Shown: positions 1-7,948 of the stretch, piece by piece
Numbering within the stretch: position 1 is the first letter of the stretch
Layout: each line of letters starts with the position of its first letter
Assembly (NCBI GenBank): GCA_964346275.1
Contig: CAYFUR010000044.1
Span: forward strand, 1 to 30,592
Reading direction: 5' to 3'
Length of the DNA stretch: 30,592 nucleotides
Source of the DNA: CAYFUR01 sp964346275
GTDB lineage: Bacteria > Sumerlaeota > Sumerlaeia > SLMS01
Made by a program: the position numbers and the translations under genes
Notes under the pieces: generated by a model
Seen by the model: only the letters and a program-made list of their open reading frames with translations
Told to the model about the DNA's origin: nothing
Databases searched by the model: none

Positions 1-203
1 CCGCCCGCGACGACGAGGCGTTCCGCGCCAGACCGAACGGCTTCGCGGGCGAGCTCTTCCGCGTGGCGGGGCGCCGTGGTGGTTTGAAAATCGATCTCCG
101 AGTCGGCCTGCCATTTCCGGCAAAGCTCGGCGCACAGGTCCGCTGATCCGGCGTTGGGGTTATAGATCACGCGTTGCTTCACGGGGTCGTTTCCGGCTGG
201 CAT
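1..203 (-). CDS. Diacylglycerol/lipid kinase family protein, N-terminal part (cut by window edge)
   Basis: The minus strand opens with ATG at 203-201 and stays open to the window edge, giving 67 residues. They begin MPAGNDPVKQRVIYNPNAGS, and the visible part ends in LVVAGG. A start of the type 'hydrophobic strand-NPNAGS' followed about 50 residues later by 'VVAGG', expected to continue as GGDGT, is the signature of the diacylglycerol kinase catalytic domain (YegS/BmrU/DagK group). Members phosphorylate diacylglycerol, sphingoid or related lipids with ATP at the membrane. The rest of the domain, including the GGDGT loop itself, lies outside the window, so substrate cannot be judged. The gene is divergent from tatD with 133 bases between the two starts. 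No clear ribosome binding site is seen. Family assignment is fairly secure for such a short piece. Confidence 0.8.
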   Translation of the reverse strand, partial: MPAGNDPVKQRVIYNPNAGSADLCAELCRKWQADSEIDFQTTTAPRHAEELAREAVRSGAERLVVAG

Positions 204-336
204 GATGAGAGAGTAACGGACGGACCATCGAAGGCGGCAACCCCGTTATGGAAAGCGCGAATGGAAAATCGCCTTGCACGGCGCGGGCCGGGCTGTTGCC
301 ATTCCGCCGCATTTCGACCTTTCCGACGGAGCCCCC

Positions 337-1119
337 ATGCGTCTTTTCGATTCCCACTGTCATCTTCACGACGAGAAATTCCGCGCCGACCGCCGGGAGG
401 TGCTCCACCGCGCCCGCGAGGCGGGCGTCAAGCGCCTGCTGACTCTCGGCGACTCCATCCGCGCGAGCCGCTCGGCGATCGAACTGGCCGAGGCGGAGCC
501 GGAAATCCTCGCGGCGGCGGGTGTCCATCCCTCGGCGGCGCGGTCATGGGATGATGAAATCGCCGGCGAGCTGGAGAAGCTGCTGGCCCATCCCCGGGTG
601 GCGGTGCTCGGCGAAATCGGGCTGGATTACTACTGGGAAAAGGACGACGAGCTGGTGCGCACCCAGCGGCGGGCCTTTCGCGAGCAGCTCGCCATGGCAC
701 GGCGGCTTGGTTACGCCGTGTCTATACACAGCCGGGATTCCAACGCGGACGTGCTGGAAGACTTGGAGGCGGAGCAGGGGAGCGAAATCGGCGGCGTGCT
801 CCACAGCTTTGTCGGCACGTGGGAGGAAGCGCGGCGCGCCCTCGACATGGGGTTCTACATCGGCGTGGGCGGCATCAGCACGTATAAGAAAATGGGCGAC
901 CTGCGCGAGGTGATCAGAAAGATCGGCCCGGACCGGCTTTTGCTCGAAACCGATTCGCCCTATCTGCCGCCGCAGCCCCGGCGCGGGCGGCGCAACGAGC
1001 CTTCCTACGTGGCCATGACGGCGGAAATCATCGCCGGAGAGTTTGACATGCCCGTGGAGGATTTCGCCGAAACCGCCTGCCGCAATACGCTGCGCGCTTT
1101 CCGAATCGACGAGGAGTGA
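337..1119 (+). CDS. tatD: TatD family metal-dependent hydrolase (DNase)
   Basis: This 260-residue protein is a TIM-barrel metal hydrolase of the TatD family, cytoplasmic Mg-dependent 3'-5' nucleases linked to DNA repair and oxidative stress. All expected metal ligands are visible: H7 and H9 in FDSHCHL, E93 in GEIGLDYY, H131 in SIHSRDS, H156 in LHSF and D206 in ETDSPYLPP. The N-terminal strand MRLFDSHCHL is the classic family start. I chose ATG 337 over an in-frame ATG at 274 because the longer form only adds a non-conserved stretch, and a GGAG-like site (327-330) sits 6 bases before 337. The length matches the usual 255-265 residues. The esterase gene follows after 12 bases, so the two probably share a transcript. 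The exact substrate of family members is often unclear. Confidence 0.95.
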   Translation: MRLFDSHCHLHDEKFRADRREVLHRAREAGVKRLLTLGDSIRASRSAIELAEAEPEILAAAGVHPSAARSWDDEIAGELEKLLAHPRVAVLGEIGLDYYWEKDDELVRTQRRAFREQLAMARRLGYAVSIHSRDSNADVLEDLEAEQGSEIGGVLHSFVGTWEEARRALDMGFYIGVGGISTYKKMGDLREVIRKIGPDRLLLETDSPYLPPQPRRGRRNEPSYVAMTAEIIAGEFDMPVEDFAETACRNTLRAFRIDEE

Positions 1120-1131
1120 TCGAAGCCACCG

Positions 1132-1962
1132 ATGCCCAACCCGGAAGTTTTCCAACTCGAATCAGACATCCTGAAACGCAGGCGCAAGCTCGCGGTCTGG
1201 CTGCCCAGAGAATACGAGGAAAACCCGGATCGCGATTTTCCGCTTCTCCTGGTCCAGGACGGGCAGCTTGTCTTCACTTCGCGGGACGAGGAGTTGCCGT
1301 TTGGCTCCTGGGGCCTGGATACGTGGCTTGAGAGGCTCGCGCGGGACGCGGTGATCGATGTGCCGGTGGTGGCGGCTGTCTATAATTCGCCGCACCGGAT
1401 GAAGGAATACTTCCCCGTGACCGATCACTTTGATCGATACGAGCGATTTCTGCTGGAGCAGTTGATTCCCTGGCTCGAAGAAAACTATCGCCTGCGCACC
1501 GGGCCGGAAAACCGCACGGTGATGGGAAGCAGCATGGGCGGCCTGGCCAGCTTTGCCCTGGCCGCGAACAATCCCGGCGTCCTTGGCGCGGCGGGGTGCC
1601 TTTCCCCCTGGTTCGAGTATGACAGCAACCGATATATACACGACGTTCTCCGGCCGATGAAAGTGAAGCCGGATATCCGCGTCTATATGGATTCCGGGAT
1701 CAAGGACTGGCGCGGGCTGGACGACGGGCACCGGGGCATGCTGCTGGCCCGGCTCGAACTGCTCCGCCTGGGCTTTGAGGAAGGAAAGGATCTCGACTGG
1801 ACCGTGGATACCTGGTTCCCCTCCGATGCGGATTTGAAGGATTCCCCGGTCAAGCCGGAGAAGCGCCCCGTCGCGAAGAACAACCAGCACAATGATTTCC
1901 AGTGGAACCGGCGCCTCGGGCGGCCGCTGCGGTTTCTGCTCGGCCGAGACAAGAAATCCTGA
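1132..1962 (+). CDS. Alpha/beta-hydrolase, putative esterase (esterase D / enterochelin-esterase-like family)
   Basis: The 276-residue protein has the plan of the PF00756 'putative esterase' family: an N-terminal strand (KLAVWLPREY), LLLVQDGQ, then VMGSSMGGLAS with the nucleophile elbow G-x-S-M-G-G. Ser134 is the likely nucleophile, H253 in NNQHNDFQW is the likely catalytic His, and the acid is probably in the MDSGIKDWRG segment. Family members hydrolyse esters such as enterobactin, S-formylglutathione or feruloyl esters; the substrate here cannot be read from sequence. No signal peptide is present, so it should be cytoplasmic. The start at 1132 is 12 bases after the tatD stop, with only a weak upstream purine stretch. 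A gap of 331 bases with hairpins follows before leuS. Fold and catalytic class are well supported, the precise function is not. Confidence 0.85.
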   Translation: MPNPEVFQLESDILKRRRKLAVWLPREYEENPDRDFPLLLVQDGQLVFTSRDEELPFGSWGLDTWLERLARDAVIDVPVVAAVYNSPHRMKEYFPVTDHFDRYERFLLEQLIPWLEENYRLRTGPENRTVMGSSMGGLASFALAANNPGVLGAAGCLSPWFEYDSNRYIHDVLRPMKVKPDIRVYMDSGIKDWRGLDDGHRGMLLARLELLRLGFEEGKDLDWTVDTWFPSDADLKDSPVKPEKRPVAKNNQHNDFQWNRRLGRPLRFLLGRDKKS

Positions 1963-2293
1963 AAAACTTTGCTTCTGACCCAACCCGTTACGGGTGGTGC
2001 CGGTCGGATCAGACAGCTACGGTTGAGGAAAAGCGCTGGTGGGGCGACTGGCCGCTTTTCCCGCCGCCTGCCTGATTCCTCCAAAGTTGTTCTCTCGCTT
2101 TGCGAGGTGAGGGAGGCCGATACGCCAACCATCGTTCGAGCGGGCGGAAGTCTGGGGGGACTTCCGCCCGCTCGGGTTTATGCCCCGATTGCTGGCGGTT
2201 GCCTTCTTCCTTGCCTCGACGGGCCTCCATGGGCAAACACAGGGCCCTTAAAATGCCTGGCGCGGGTGCCGGGCCTCCATCCGAGGAGTCACC
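1963..2293. other. 331-base gap upstream of leuS with two hairpins and a short direct repeat
   Basis: No convincing gene lies here. It holds a perfect 9-bp stem with a 17-base loop (2027-2035 with 2053-2061), a perfect 15-bp stem (2137-2174, listed separately), and an 11-base direct repeat CGGGCCTCCAT at 2220-2230 and 2270-2280, exactly 50 bases apart and close to the leuS start. The first hairpins may end the tatD-esterase transcript; the rest would form the leuS leader. No T-box anticodon stem or other known leader class was recognised by eye. Confidence 0.5.
2137..2174 (+). terminator. Strong 15-bp hairpin, possible terminator of the tatD-esterase transcript or leuS leader element
   Basis: CGAGCGGGCGGAAGT (2137-2151) is perfectly complementary to 2160-2174, with an 8-base G-rich loop. 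Only GGTTTA follows, so the T-tract expected of a classic intrinsic terminator is weak. It may act as a terminator, an RNA processing or stability element, or part of a structured leuS leader. Confidence 0.45.
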
Positions 2294-4822
2294 ATGGCCG
2301 AGCACGTCTACGATCCCACCGTCGTGGAAAAAAAATGGCAGAAGGAATGGGATGAGAAGGGGACCAACAGCGTCGATCTCCACGGCGCGGCGGATCCCTA
2401 CTATGTCCTGATGATGTTTCCCTATCCCAGTGCGGAGGGCCTTCACGTCGGCAACGTTTACGCATTCACGGGCGCTGATGTTCAGGGGCGCCATCGCCGC
2501 CTGCGCGGCTACGACGTGTTCGAGCCCATTGGCTTTGATGCCTTCGGGATGCACAGCGAAATGTTCGCCCAGAAGGTGGGCCGCCATCCCAAGGAACTCG
2601 TCCCCTCCAATATCCAGAATTTCACCCGCCAGCTCAAAATGATGGGGTTCATGTTCGACTGGGAGAAGACCGTCGATACGACCTCGCCCGAGTATTACAA
2701 GTGGACCCAGTGGATTTTTCTCCAGCTCTACAAGGCCGGGCTGGCTTACCGCGACGTGAAGGAAGTGAATTACGCGCCGTCCATCGGCAGCGTTATTTCC
2801 GACGAACAGGTCATGCCAGACGGCACCTTCGAGCGTGATGGTTCGAAGGTGGAGCGGCGCAAGCTGCCCTGCTGGTTCTTCCGTATTACGGAGTTTTCCG
2901 ACCGGCTCCTGGAGAATCATGAGTGGCTGGATTGGTCGGATACGACCAAGACGGCCCAGATGAACTGGATCGGCAAGAGCGAGGGCGCGGAGGTGGATTT
3001 CGGCGTTCCGGGGCACGACGCGCATATCCGCGTGTTCACAACGCGGCCGGATACGCTCTTCGGCGCGACCTACATGGTGCTGGCGCCGGACCATCCGCTG
3101 GTGGATGTGATCGGGGACCGATCGAAAAAAGAGGAGATTGAGGCCTATCGGGCGCAGTGCGCAAAAAAGACGGAAGAGGAGCGGATGGAGAACCGCGAGA
3201 AAACCGGCGTCGATATCGGCGCGAGGGCTCTCAATCCGGTCAACGGCGAGGAGATTCCCGTTTTTATCGCCGATTACGTGATGATGGGCTATGGCACCGG
3301 CGCGATCATGGCCGTGCCCGCGCATGACGAGCGCGACTTTGCTTTCGCCCAAAAATTCGATCTGCCGATCCGCCCCGTGGTGAATCCCGATCCAAAGGCC
3401 CTCCGGGAATTCATGGAAACCACGGAGCCCAAAACGGATCAGCCCACAAAGGAAGACCTGCGCGTTTCCATCCTTGGCGGCGAGATGTGCTGGACCGGGC
3501 CGGGCAAGGCGATCAATTCGCGCAACGACGAGGTCTCCATCGACGATCTGGAAGTGGGCGAGGCGAAGAAAAAGATCACCGAATGGCTGGAGAAAAAGGA
3601 TCTGGGATCGTTCAAGACGACCTACCGGCTCCGCGACTGGGGCATCAGCCGCCAGCGCTATTGGGGACCGCCGGTTCCCATCGTCTATGACGAAAACGGC
3701 GATCCGCACCCGGTGCCGGAGGACCAGCTTCCCGTCGTGCTTCCCGATATGGACGACATGACGGCGCCGGGCGATGGCCGCGGCCCGCTTTCCAAGGACG
3801 AGGAGTGGATGACCGTCGAGATCGACGGCAAGACATACCGCCGCGAAACCGACGTGATGGATAATTTCCTGGATTCCGCCTGGTATTTCCTGCGTTACGT
3901 TTCGGCGCGCGATGACAGCCAGCCCTACGATGAAGCGCTGATCCGCAAATGGCTTCCCGTGGATCTCTATATCGGCGGCAACGAGCACGCCGTGCTCCAC
4001 CTCATGTATACACGATTCATCTGCATGGCGCTGGAAAAGGCGGGGGCGCTTCATATGCCCGAAACGCCGGAACTGAAGGACACCGCCGAACCCTTCAAGA
4101 AATTCCGCGCCCACGGGCTGCTGATCAAAGAGGGCGCCAAGATGTCCAAGTCCAAGGGCAACGTGGTGAATCCGGACGAATATGTCGACCAGTGGGGGGC
4201 GGACACGCTGCGCCTCTACCTCATGTTCCTCGGACCCTACACGCAGGGAGGCGATTTCCGCGATGACGACATTGTGGGCATGCGGCGTTTTCTCAACCGG
4301 CTCCACGCCTGGTATTTCGAAAGCAAGCAGCCCGTGATCCCGGACGGGGATTTGCCGAAAGACCTCCGCGTCAAGACGCACCAGACGATCAAGAAGGTGC
4401 ACGACGACATCGACAACCTTTACTATAACACGGCGATCTCGTCCGTGATGGAGTTGTTCAACGCGGCCAAGGGCGCAGAGAAGACCAGCGACTTTCTGCG
4501 CGAGACGATCATTCTCTGTCTGGCGCCGTTCGCCCCGCACTTCGCCGAGGAGGTCTGGCGCGAGTGCCTTGGCAAGCCGGAGAGCATCTGGGACAGCGGG
4601 CATTATCCCGACTTCGAGGAGGCACTGACGCGCCTGGACGAAGTGGAAATCGTTCTCCAGTTCCGGGGAAAGGTGCGCGACAAGGCGGTGGTGCCGAGGG
4701 AGGCGTCGAAGGAGGAACTCGAGCGCATTGCGCTGGAGAATCCGAAAATCCAGAAGGCGCTGGGGAGCAACGAGCCGCGCAAAGTGATCGTGGTGCCGGG
4801 GCGCCTCGTCAACGTGGTGTAA
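2294..4822 (+). CDS. leuS: Leucyl-tRNA synthetase
   Basis: This 842-residue class I synthetase charges tRNA-Leu with leucine. The HIGH-type motif is HVGN (51-54) in PYPSAEGLHVGN and the KMSKS motif is at 616-620. Between them is the CP1 editing domain, with the threonine-rich TTRPDTLFGAT (from 249) and AVPAHDERD carrying the conserved editing aspartate D345. The C-terminal helical anticodon-binding domain and final tRNA-contacting domain are complete. Two variations stand out: the usual GFDAFGLPAE reads GFDAFGMHSE, a variant I recall in some other bacterial lineages, and the zinc-knuckle cysteines near residues 159-188 are absent (NYAPSIGSV, GTFERDGSK). The start at 2294 is preceded by GAGGAG at good distance. 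The gene stands alone and is convergent with the phosphatase gene downstream. Confidence 0.98.
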   Translation: MAEHVYDPTVVEKKWQKEWDEKGTNSVDLHGAADPYYVLMMFPYPSAEGLHVGNVYAFTGADVQGRHRRLRGYDVFEPIGFDAFGMHSEMFAQKVGRHPKELVPSNIQNFTRQLKMMGFMFDWEKTVDTTSPEYYKWTQWIFLQLYKAGLAYRDVKEVNYAPSIGSVISDEQVMPDGTFERDGSKVERRKLPCWFFRITEFSDRLLENHEWLDWSDTTKTAQMNWIGKSEGAEVDFGVPGHDAHIRVFTTRPDTLFGATYMVLAPDHPLVDVIGDRSKKEEIEAYRAQCAKKTEEERMENREKTGVDIGARALNPVNGEEIPVFIADYVMMGYGTGAIMAVPAHDERDFAFAQKFDLPIRPVVNPDPKALREFMETTEPKTDQPTKEDLRVSILGGEMCWTGPGKAINSRNDEVSIDDLEVGEAKKKITEWLEKKDLGSFKTTYRLRDWGISRQRYWGPPVPIVYDENGDPHPVPEDQLPVVLPDMDDMTAPGDGRGPLSKDEEWMTVEIDGKTYRRETDVMDNFLDSAWYFLRYVSARDDSQPYDEALIRKWLPVDLYIGGNEHAVLHLMYTRFICMALEKAGALHMPETPELKDTAEPFKKFRAHGLLIKEGAKMSKSKGNVVNPDEYVDQWGADTLRLYLMFLGPYTQGGDFRDDDIVGMRRFLNRLHAWYFESKQPVIPDGDLPKDLRVKTHQTIKKVHDDIDNLYYNTAISSVMELFNAAKGAEKTSDFLRETIILCLAPFAPHFAEEVWRECLGKPESIWDSGHYPDFEEALTRLDEVEIVLQFRGKVRDKAVVPREASKEELERIALENPKIQKALGSNEPRKVIVVPGRLVNVV

Positions 4823-4854
4823 TCCCTTCCGAAGATCCCGTGAGGGTTGAATTG

Positions 4855-4886
4855 AAAAAACGCCCCGGCCTTGCGAGGCCGGGGCG
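4855..4886 (-). terminator. Intrinsic terminator of the phosphatase gene
   Basis: An 11-bp perfect GC stem (CGCCCCGGCCT at 4861-4871 with 4876-4886, loop TGCG) is followed on the minus strand by six T (4855-4860 read as A on plus). It lies 26 bases past the phosphatase stop, as expected of a rho-independent terminator. On the plus strand it is 38 bases after the leuS stop and could help stop that transcript too, though it lacks a plus-strand T-tract. Confidence 0.9.
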
Positions 4887-4912
4887 ATCTTGTATTCTGG
4901 CGATCGGGAATC

Positions 4913-5698
4913 TTACTTGGAGGAAGCCGTTTCCTTCTTTTTCGAAGCCGCTTTTTTCTTCGGAGTGCCGTTGGACTTCCCTTTGGCGGGAACGGCTTTT
5001 TTCGTCGCCTGAGAGGTTTTCGAAGAACTCGCTTTGGATTTCGACGCTGTGGTGCTTTTGCTCTTCGGGGAGGACTTGGGGGAGGCGCTCTTCGTGGACT
5101 TGGATGAATCGCCGCTTTTCTTCTTCGCCTTGGCTGCCGGGCTTTTCTTCGTCGATGAGGCTTTCCCGGCGCTCTTTTTCTTCGGTGGCTCGACGTTGCT
5201 TTCTTCAACAAAGAAGTCTTTGTTATCGAGCATCTTATCGATGGCGAGTTTCATCTCGCGGTAGACTCTTTTATAGACTTCCAGGGTCGCTCCCATGGGA
5301 TCGGTGATCTGATAGTTCTTCACGTCGCTCTCGGCATATTCCTTGAGCAGGTAGGTCTTCCCCTTCGCATCGTCGCTCATTCGCAGGGCGTATTGAACGT
5401 GGAAAGGGGTCATGCCGAGAATGAGATCGGCTTTGCGGATCAGTTCGTGAGTGAGGGGAGAACTGCGATGGCCCGAGACATCCACGTCGGCGGCTTTCAT
5501 GACCTGGGCCGCTTCCGCTGTGGGGATCAGGCCGGGGATCGTCATCACGCCCGCGGTGCGGACCTCGACATTCTTGATGCCGCGGTCCTCCATGGCTTTC
5601 TTCATGTAACCTTGGGCCATGGGCCCGCGGCAGGTATTTCCCGTGCAAAGAAACACGACGATTTTCTTCTTACGTTTTCTGCCAAGCAACAGGCTCAT
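4913..5698 (-). CDS. Low-molecular-weight protein-tyrosine/arginine phosphatase with lysine/serine-rich C-terminal tail
   Basis: The first ~160 of 261 residues form a low-molecular-weight phosphatase domain. The P-loop C-X5-R is CTGNTCR (C18 to R24) and the general acid is D133 in ITDPMG. The thiol attacks the phosphate of phosphotyrosine or phosphoarginine; CTGNTCR, with Thr after Cys, is the form in the YwlE-type arginine phosphatases. From about residue 170 the protein becomes a ~90-residue tail of almost only Lys, Ser, Ala, Thr and Pro (PKKK, SSKSTKSAS, KKAVPAKGK), like histone H1 or bacterial H1-like tails. The start ATG 5698 was preferred because the open frame upstream (to 5974) lacks family similarity. 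A clean intrinsic terminator follows. The phosphatase domain is secure; nucleic-acid binding by the tail is inference. Confidence 0.9.
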   Translation of the reverse strand: MSLLLGRKRKKKIVVFLCTGNTCRGPMAQGYMKKAMEDRGIKNVEVRTAGVMTIPGLIPTAEAAQVMKAADVDVSGHRSSPLTHELIRKADLILGMTPFHVQYALRMSDDAKGKTYLLKEYAESDVKNYQITDPMGATLEVYKRVYREMKLAIDKMLDNKDFFVEESNVEPPKKKSAGKASSTKKSPAAKAKKKSGDSSKSTKSASPKSSPKSKSTTASKSKASSSKTSQATKKAVPAKGKSNGTPKKKAASKKKETASSK

Positions 5699-5738
5699 AT
5701 GAAAAGTCTTTCCGATTCTGCGAACTCGATTATTTAGT

Positions 5739-5766
5739 AAAAAGCTCCCGGCGAAGAAGCCCGGGA
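5739..5766 (-). terminator. Hairpin with T-tract between the repeat-protein gene and the phosphatase gene
   Basis: On the minus strand the right arm (5759-5766) and left arm (5746-5752) form a 7-bp GC-rich stem with one bulged base and a short loop, followed by GC and five T (5739-5743). It lies about 180 bases after the stop at 5943 and about 40 bases before the phosphatase start, so it probably ends the upstream minus-strand transcript. It could instead attenuate read-through into the phosphatase gene. Confidence 0.65.
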
Positions 5767-5942
5767 CACAAGACACGGTTATTCCCGGAAGGAAACAGCA
5801 ATGTCGCGGAGAAAAGAGGCATACAACATGCCAGTGTACATGGGGAAAACACACGCAACGATGCCAGAAGTAACAACGCGGCTCCCACGGTTGCAAGGGA
5901 TAAGGCTTGCTGGGCGAAAGTTTTTTCCCAAGCGTGTTCGGT

Positions 5943-6980
5943 TCAGGCTTCCCCGCGGGGAAGTTTGGTGCCACCCGCCATCAGCCAGTCGCCCGTCTTG
6001 CGAATAAACGGCCGCAGCAGCTGCTCCCATGTGTCGATAAAATACAGATCCATGGCCGTGCCAAATGCCTGGCGGAACGCCGCGCCGTCCCCGATCATCA
6101 GCCAGCAGCACGCGCAAACAAAGTAGGCGCCGAAGTCTTCGGGCCCTTCCGGCTCGACCAGGCTGAGGGCGCGGATGGCTTCGCGGTGATTTCCCGTGTC
6201 GTGAAGGGACCACGCATAGCATACCAGGGTATCGGGGAGTGGAAGACTGCCGGGATCGCGGGTTTCGCGGTATTCGTCCACATGGCGGCCGAGCAGAGGT
6301 TCGAGGGCCTTGCGGGCTGCCTCGGCGCCGTTGTGGAGCAGCTCGAGGAAGGCAAAATGGGCTGCGTAGGTTTCATTCTCGGGATGGATGCGATAGGCCC
6401 GCGCGAAGTCATATCGCGCTGCCGAACGGCGCTCCTTGTGGAACGCCTTGATGCCGCGCTGAAAGTATTTCTGAGCAAGGCGGCGTCCGGGCGCATGAGG
6501 CTGCGTCCGGTCGCCATTGCCAGACTGGCTCTTCTCCCAATCGGTGAACAGGCGATCGAAGGGATCCTCGATGACTGGGCTGGCGGCGACGTCATTCCAG
6601 GTTCCCAGCGAGGTGGTATACCTCAACGGCCAGAAGATCCGCATGAAGTGTTCGAGAAATCCCAGATGGGGGTGAAGCACGAGGGAATCGCTCGTCAATA
6701 ATTCGCCGGCCTCACGCTCCTCGCCATTTTGAAAAAGTGCCAGGACCAGGAAGAGCTGGGCCACGGGGTTTTCCGGCTGGAGGGTGAGGACATGTTTCAA
6801 TTCCACTGCGGATTCGGCGGGCTTGCCCGTATCCAGGAGCGCCAGGCCCCTCAGGGTATGGTAAACGACGGGTGCCTCTGGTGGAAGGGGAGAAAGTTTT
6901 TCGACCACTTCGCTGGCTGCCCCGTCTTCGAAACGGCTCCAGAGGCCGGCAATTGGGGGCAGGTTTTCGGTGGAAGTCAT
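5943..6980 (-). CDS. Tetratricopeptide-like helical repeat protein, function unknown
   Basis: I do not recognise a specific function. The 345-residue product reads as stacked helix pairs typical of TPR proteins: YHTLRGLALLDTGKPAESAVEL, then AQLFLVLALFQNGEEREAGEL, later AQKYFQRGIKAFHKERRSAARYDFARAYRIHPEN and YAWSLHDTGNHREAIRALS. Such proteins usually act as interaction scaffolds. There is no signal peptide or membrane segment, so a cytoplasmic place is likely. ATG 6980 is the most natural start; a GTG at 7040 would add 20 residues and neither has a strong ribosome binding site. The last codons carry a perfect palindrome CTTCCCCGCGGGGAAG. The gene is divergent from the pseudopilin-like gene over about 120 bases, so the two may be co-regulated. 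Confidence 0.75.
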   Translation of the reverse strand: MTSTENLPPIAGLWSRFEDGAASEVVEKLSPLPPEAPVVYHTLRGLALLDTGKPAESAVELKHVLTLQPENPVAQLFLVLALFQNGEEREAGELLTSDSLVLHPHLGFLEHFMRIFWPLRYTTSLGTWNDVAASPVIEDPFDRLFTDWEKSQSGNGDRTQPHAPGRRLAQKYFQRGIKAFHKERRSAARYDFARAYRIHPENETYAAHFAFLELLHNGAEAARKALEPLLGRHVDEYRETRDPGSLPLPDTLVCYAWSLHDTGNHREAIRALSLVEPEGPEDFGAYFVCACCWLMIGDGAAFRQAFGTAMDLYFIDTWEQLLRPFIRKTGDWLMAGGTKLPRGEA

Positions 6981-7102
6981 AGGTGGCGTGTTGCTCTTGG
7001 AAATCAATTGGGTTGTCGCCGGAGGAAGGGCCGGATTCACTGGCTCTGTCCCGGCGCCTTTGCCTTATTGCGGCAACGAGGGGACAAAGCAACCCTGGAT
7101 TG

Positions 7103-7714
7103 ATGCAGCGAATGAATGAATCTCCAAAACGATTGCGAAGCATTGGTGGCCGCCGGGTGATTCTGGGCATCCTGCTTCTCGGTGTCGTGGCCGGAGTGTT
7201 TGGTTATTTCCTGGTCCCCGGCTTTATCGTGTCCACGCTCGAGAAGCGGCCCGAGCGCCTCGAACGCACCTTTACGCTTCTAGAGCAAGCCCTGAAATCA
7301 TACGCCTCGGATCACGAGGGCGCTTTGCCGCCGGAGGCGCCGCTCATCGATTACCGGCGCAGGACAGACAACCTCTTCGAATCCAAGGCATTTGGTGTCG
7401 CAACTTTCCAGGTCGAGGCGTTGACAACACCCATGGCATACATCGACCGGAGGGAAATTACGGATCCCTATGCCATGCCCGAGCAATTCGTGCCTCCGGC
7501 CTACGCGATCCTCAAAAGCTCCGGCGATCAGGAGCGGCAAATTCTCCTTTATTCGCCGGGACCGAATTTGATCTACGACATCCGCTCGACAGATCTGGAA
7601 AATGGGAGATCCAAGGAGCGCCTGGCCCCAATTCTGGAGCGGCGCGCCTATGATCCAACAAACGGGGCGTCGAGCGGAGGAGATATTTTTCGTCTCATGG
7701 AAATTCCCTATTGA
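7103..7714 (+). CDS. Membrane-anchored pseudopilin-like protein, function unknown
   Basis: The 203-residue protein has a short basic N-terminus, one membrane segment (about residues 17-40: VILGILLLGVVAGVFGYFLV), then a helix (LERTFTLLEQALKSYASDHEGALPP) leading into a small extracellular-type domain with LTTPMAYIDR, DPYA and QILLYSPGPN. This helix-plus-'LTTP.aYi...DPya...y..gPn' layout is common in prepilin/type II secretion pseudopilin heads of large bacterial families. However, no prepilin peptidase site (Gly followed by a Phe/Met-rich helix with Glu at +5) is visible, so it may be an uncleaved relative anchored as a signal-anchor protein. The start could be 7103 or 7112; neither has an ideal ribosome binding site. 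It is followed by two hairpins and lies 268 bases before the tricorn-like protease gene. Confidence 0.65.
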   Translation: MQRMNESPKRLRSIGGRRVILGILLLGVVAGVFGYFLVPGFIVSTLEKRPERLERTFTLLEQALKSYASDHEGALPPEAPLIDYRRRTDNLFESKAFGVATFQVEALTTPMAYIDRREITDPYAMPEQFVPPAYAILKSSGDQERQILLYSPGPNLIYDIRSTDLENGRSKERLAPILERRAYDPTNGASSGGDIFRLMEIPY

Positions 7715-7868
7715 TGCGAGCAATCAAAGGATATAACACTCTGACTGGCTTGGCGGCGTTGTTTCTGCCTCGCATGGTCAATCCCTCAGTTTTTCTGAGT
7801 AAGCGTGCGCCGGTGGTTTGCCCGGCCGGTAAACCTGAGCAGCCTTTAAGTTGCCCCGCCGCACAGTC

Positions 7869-7891
7869 GGGGGCCCGGTTTCCGGGCCCCC
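7869..7891 (+). other. Perfect 10-bp GC hairpin upstream of the tricorn-like gene
   Basis: GGGGGCCCGG (7869-7878) pairs exactly with CCGGGCCCCC (7882-7891) around a TTT loop. No T-tract follows directly. It stands 13 bases before a second hairpin with a strong T-tract, making a two-hairpin unit between the pseudopilin-like gene and the protease gene. Confidence 0.6.
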
Positions 7892-7904
7892 CCCTCCCAA
7901 CTTC

Positions 7905-7948
7905 GGCGAGTCCGTGTTTCCTCCCACGGACTCGCCATTTTTCTTTTT
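7905..7948 (+). terminator. Strong intrinsic terminator just upstream of the tricorn-like protease gene
   Basis: GGCGAGTCCGTG (7905-7916) pairs perfectly with 7925-7936 around an 8-base loop and is followed by ATTTTTCTTTTT. It most simply ends the pseudopilin-like transcript. It lies only 34 bases before the next start codon at 7983, which leaves little room for a separate promoter; a transcript for the protease would have to start inside or just beyond it, or read through, so it could act as an attenuator. Confidence 0.88.

Noticed and set aside
2009..4603. A very long minus-strand open frame (864 codons) opposite leuS.
   Set aside because: It mirrors a well-supported leuS gene, has no family resemblance and is rich in His/Arg/Val as expected from antisense of GC-biased codons.
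5699..5974. N-terminal extension of the phosphatase (92 codons).
   Set aside because: It is Cys/Pro/His-rich with no homology pattern and crosses a terminator-like hairpin; ATG 5698 fits the family start.
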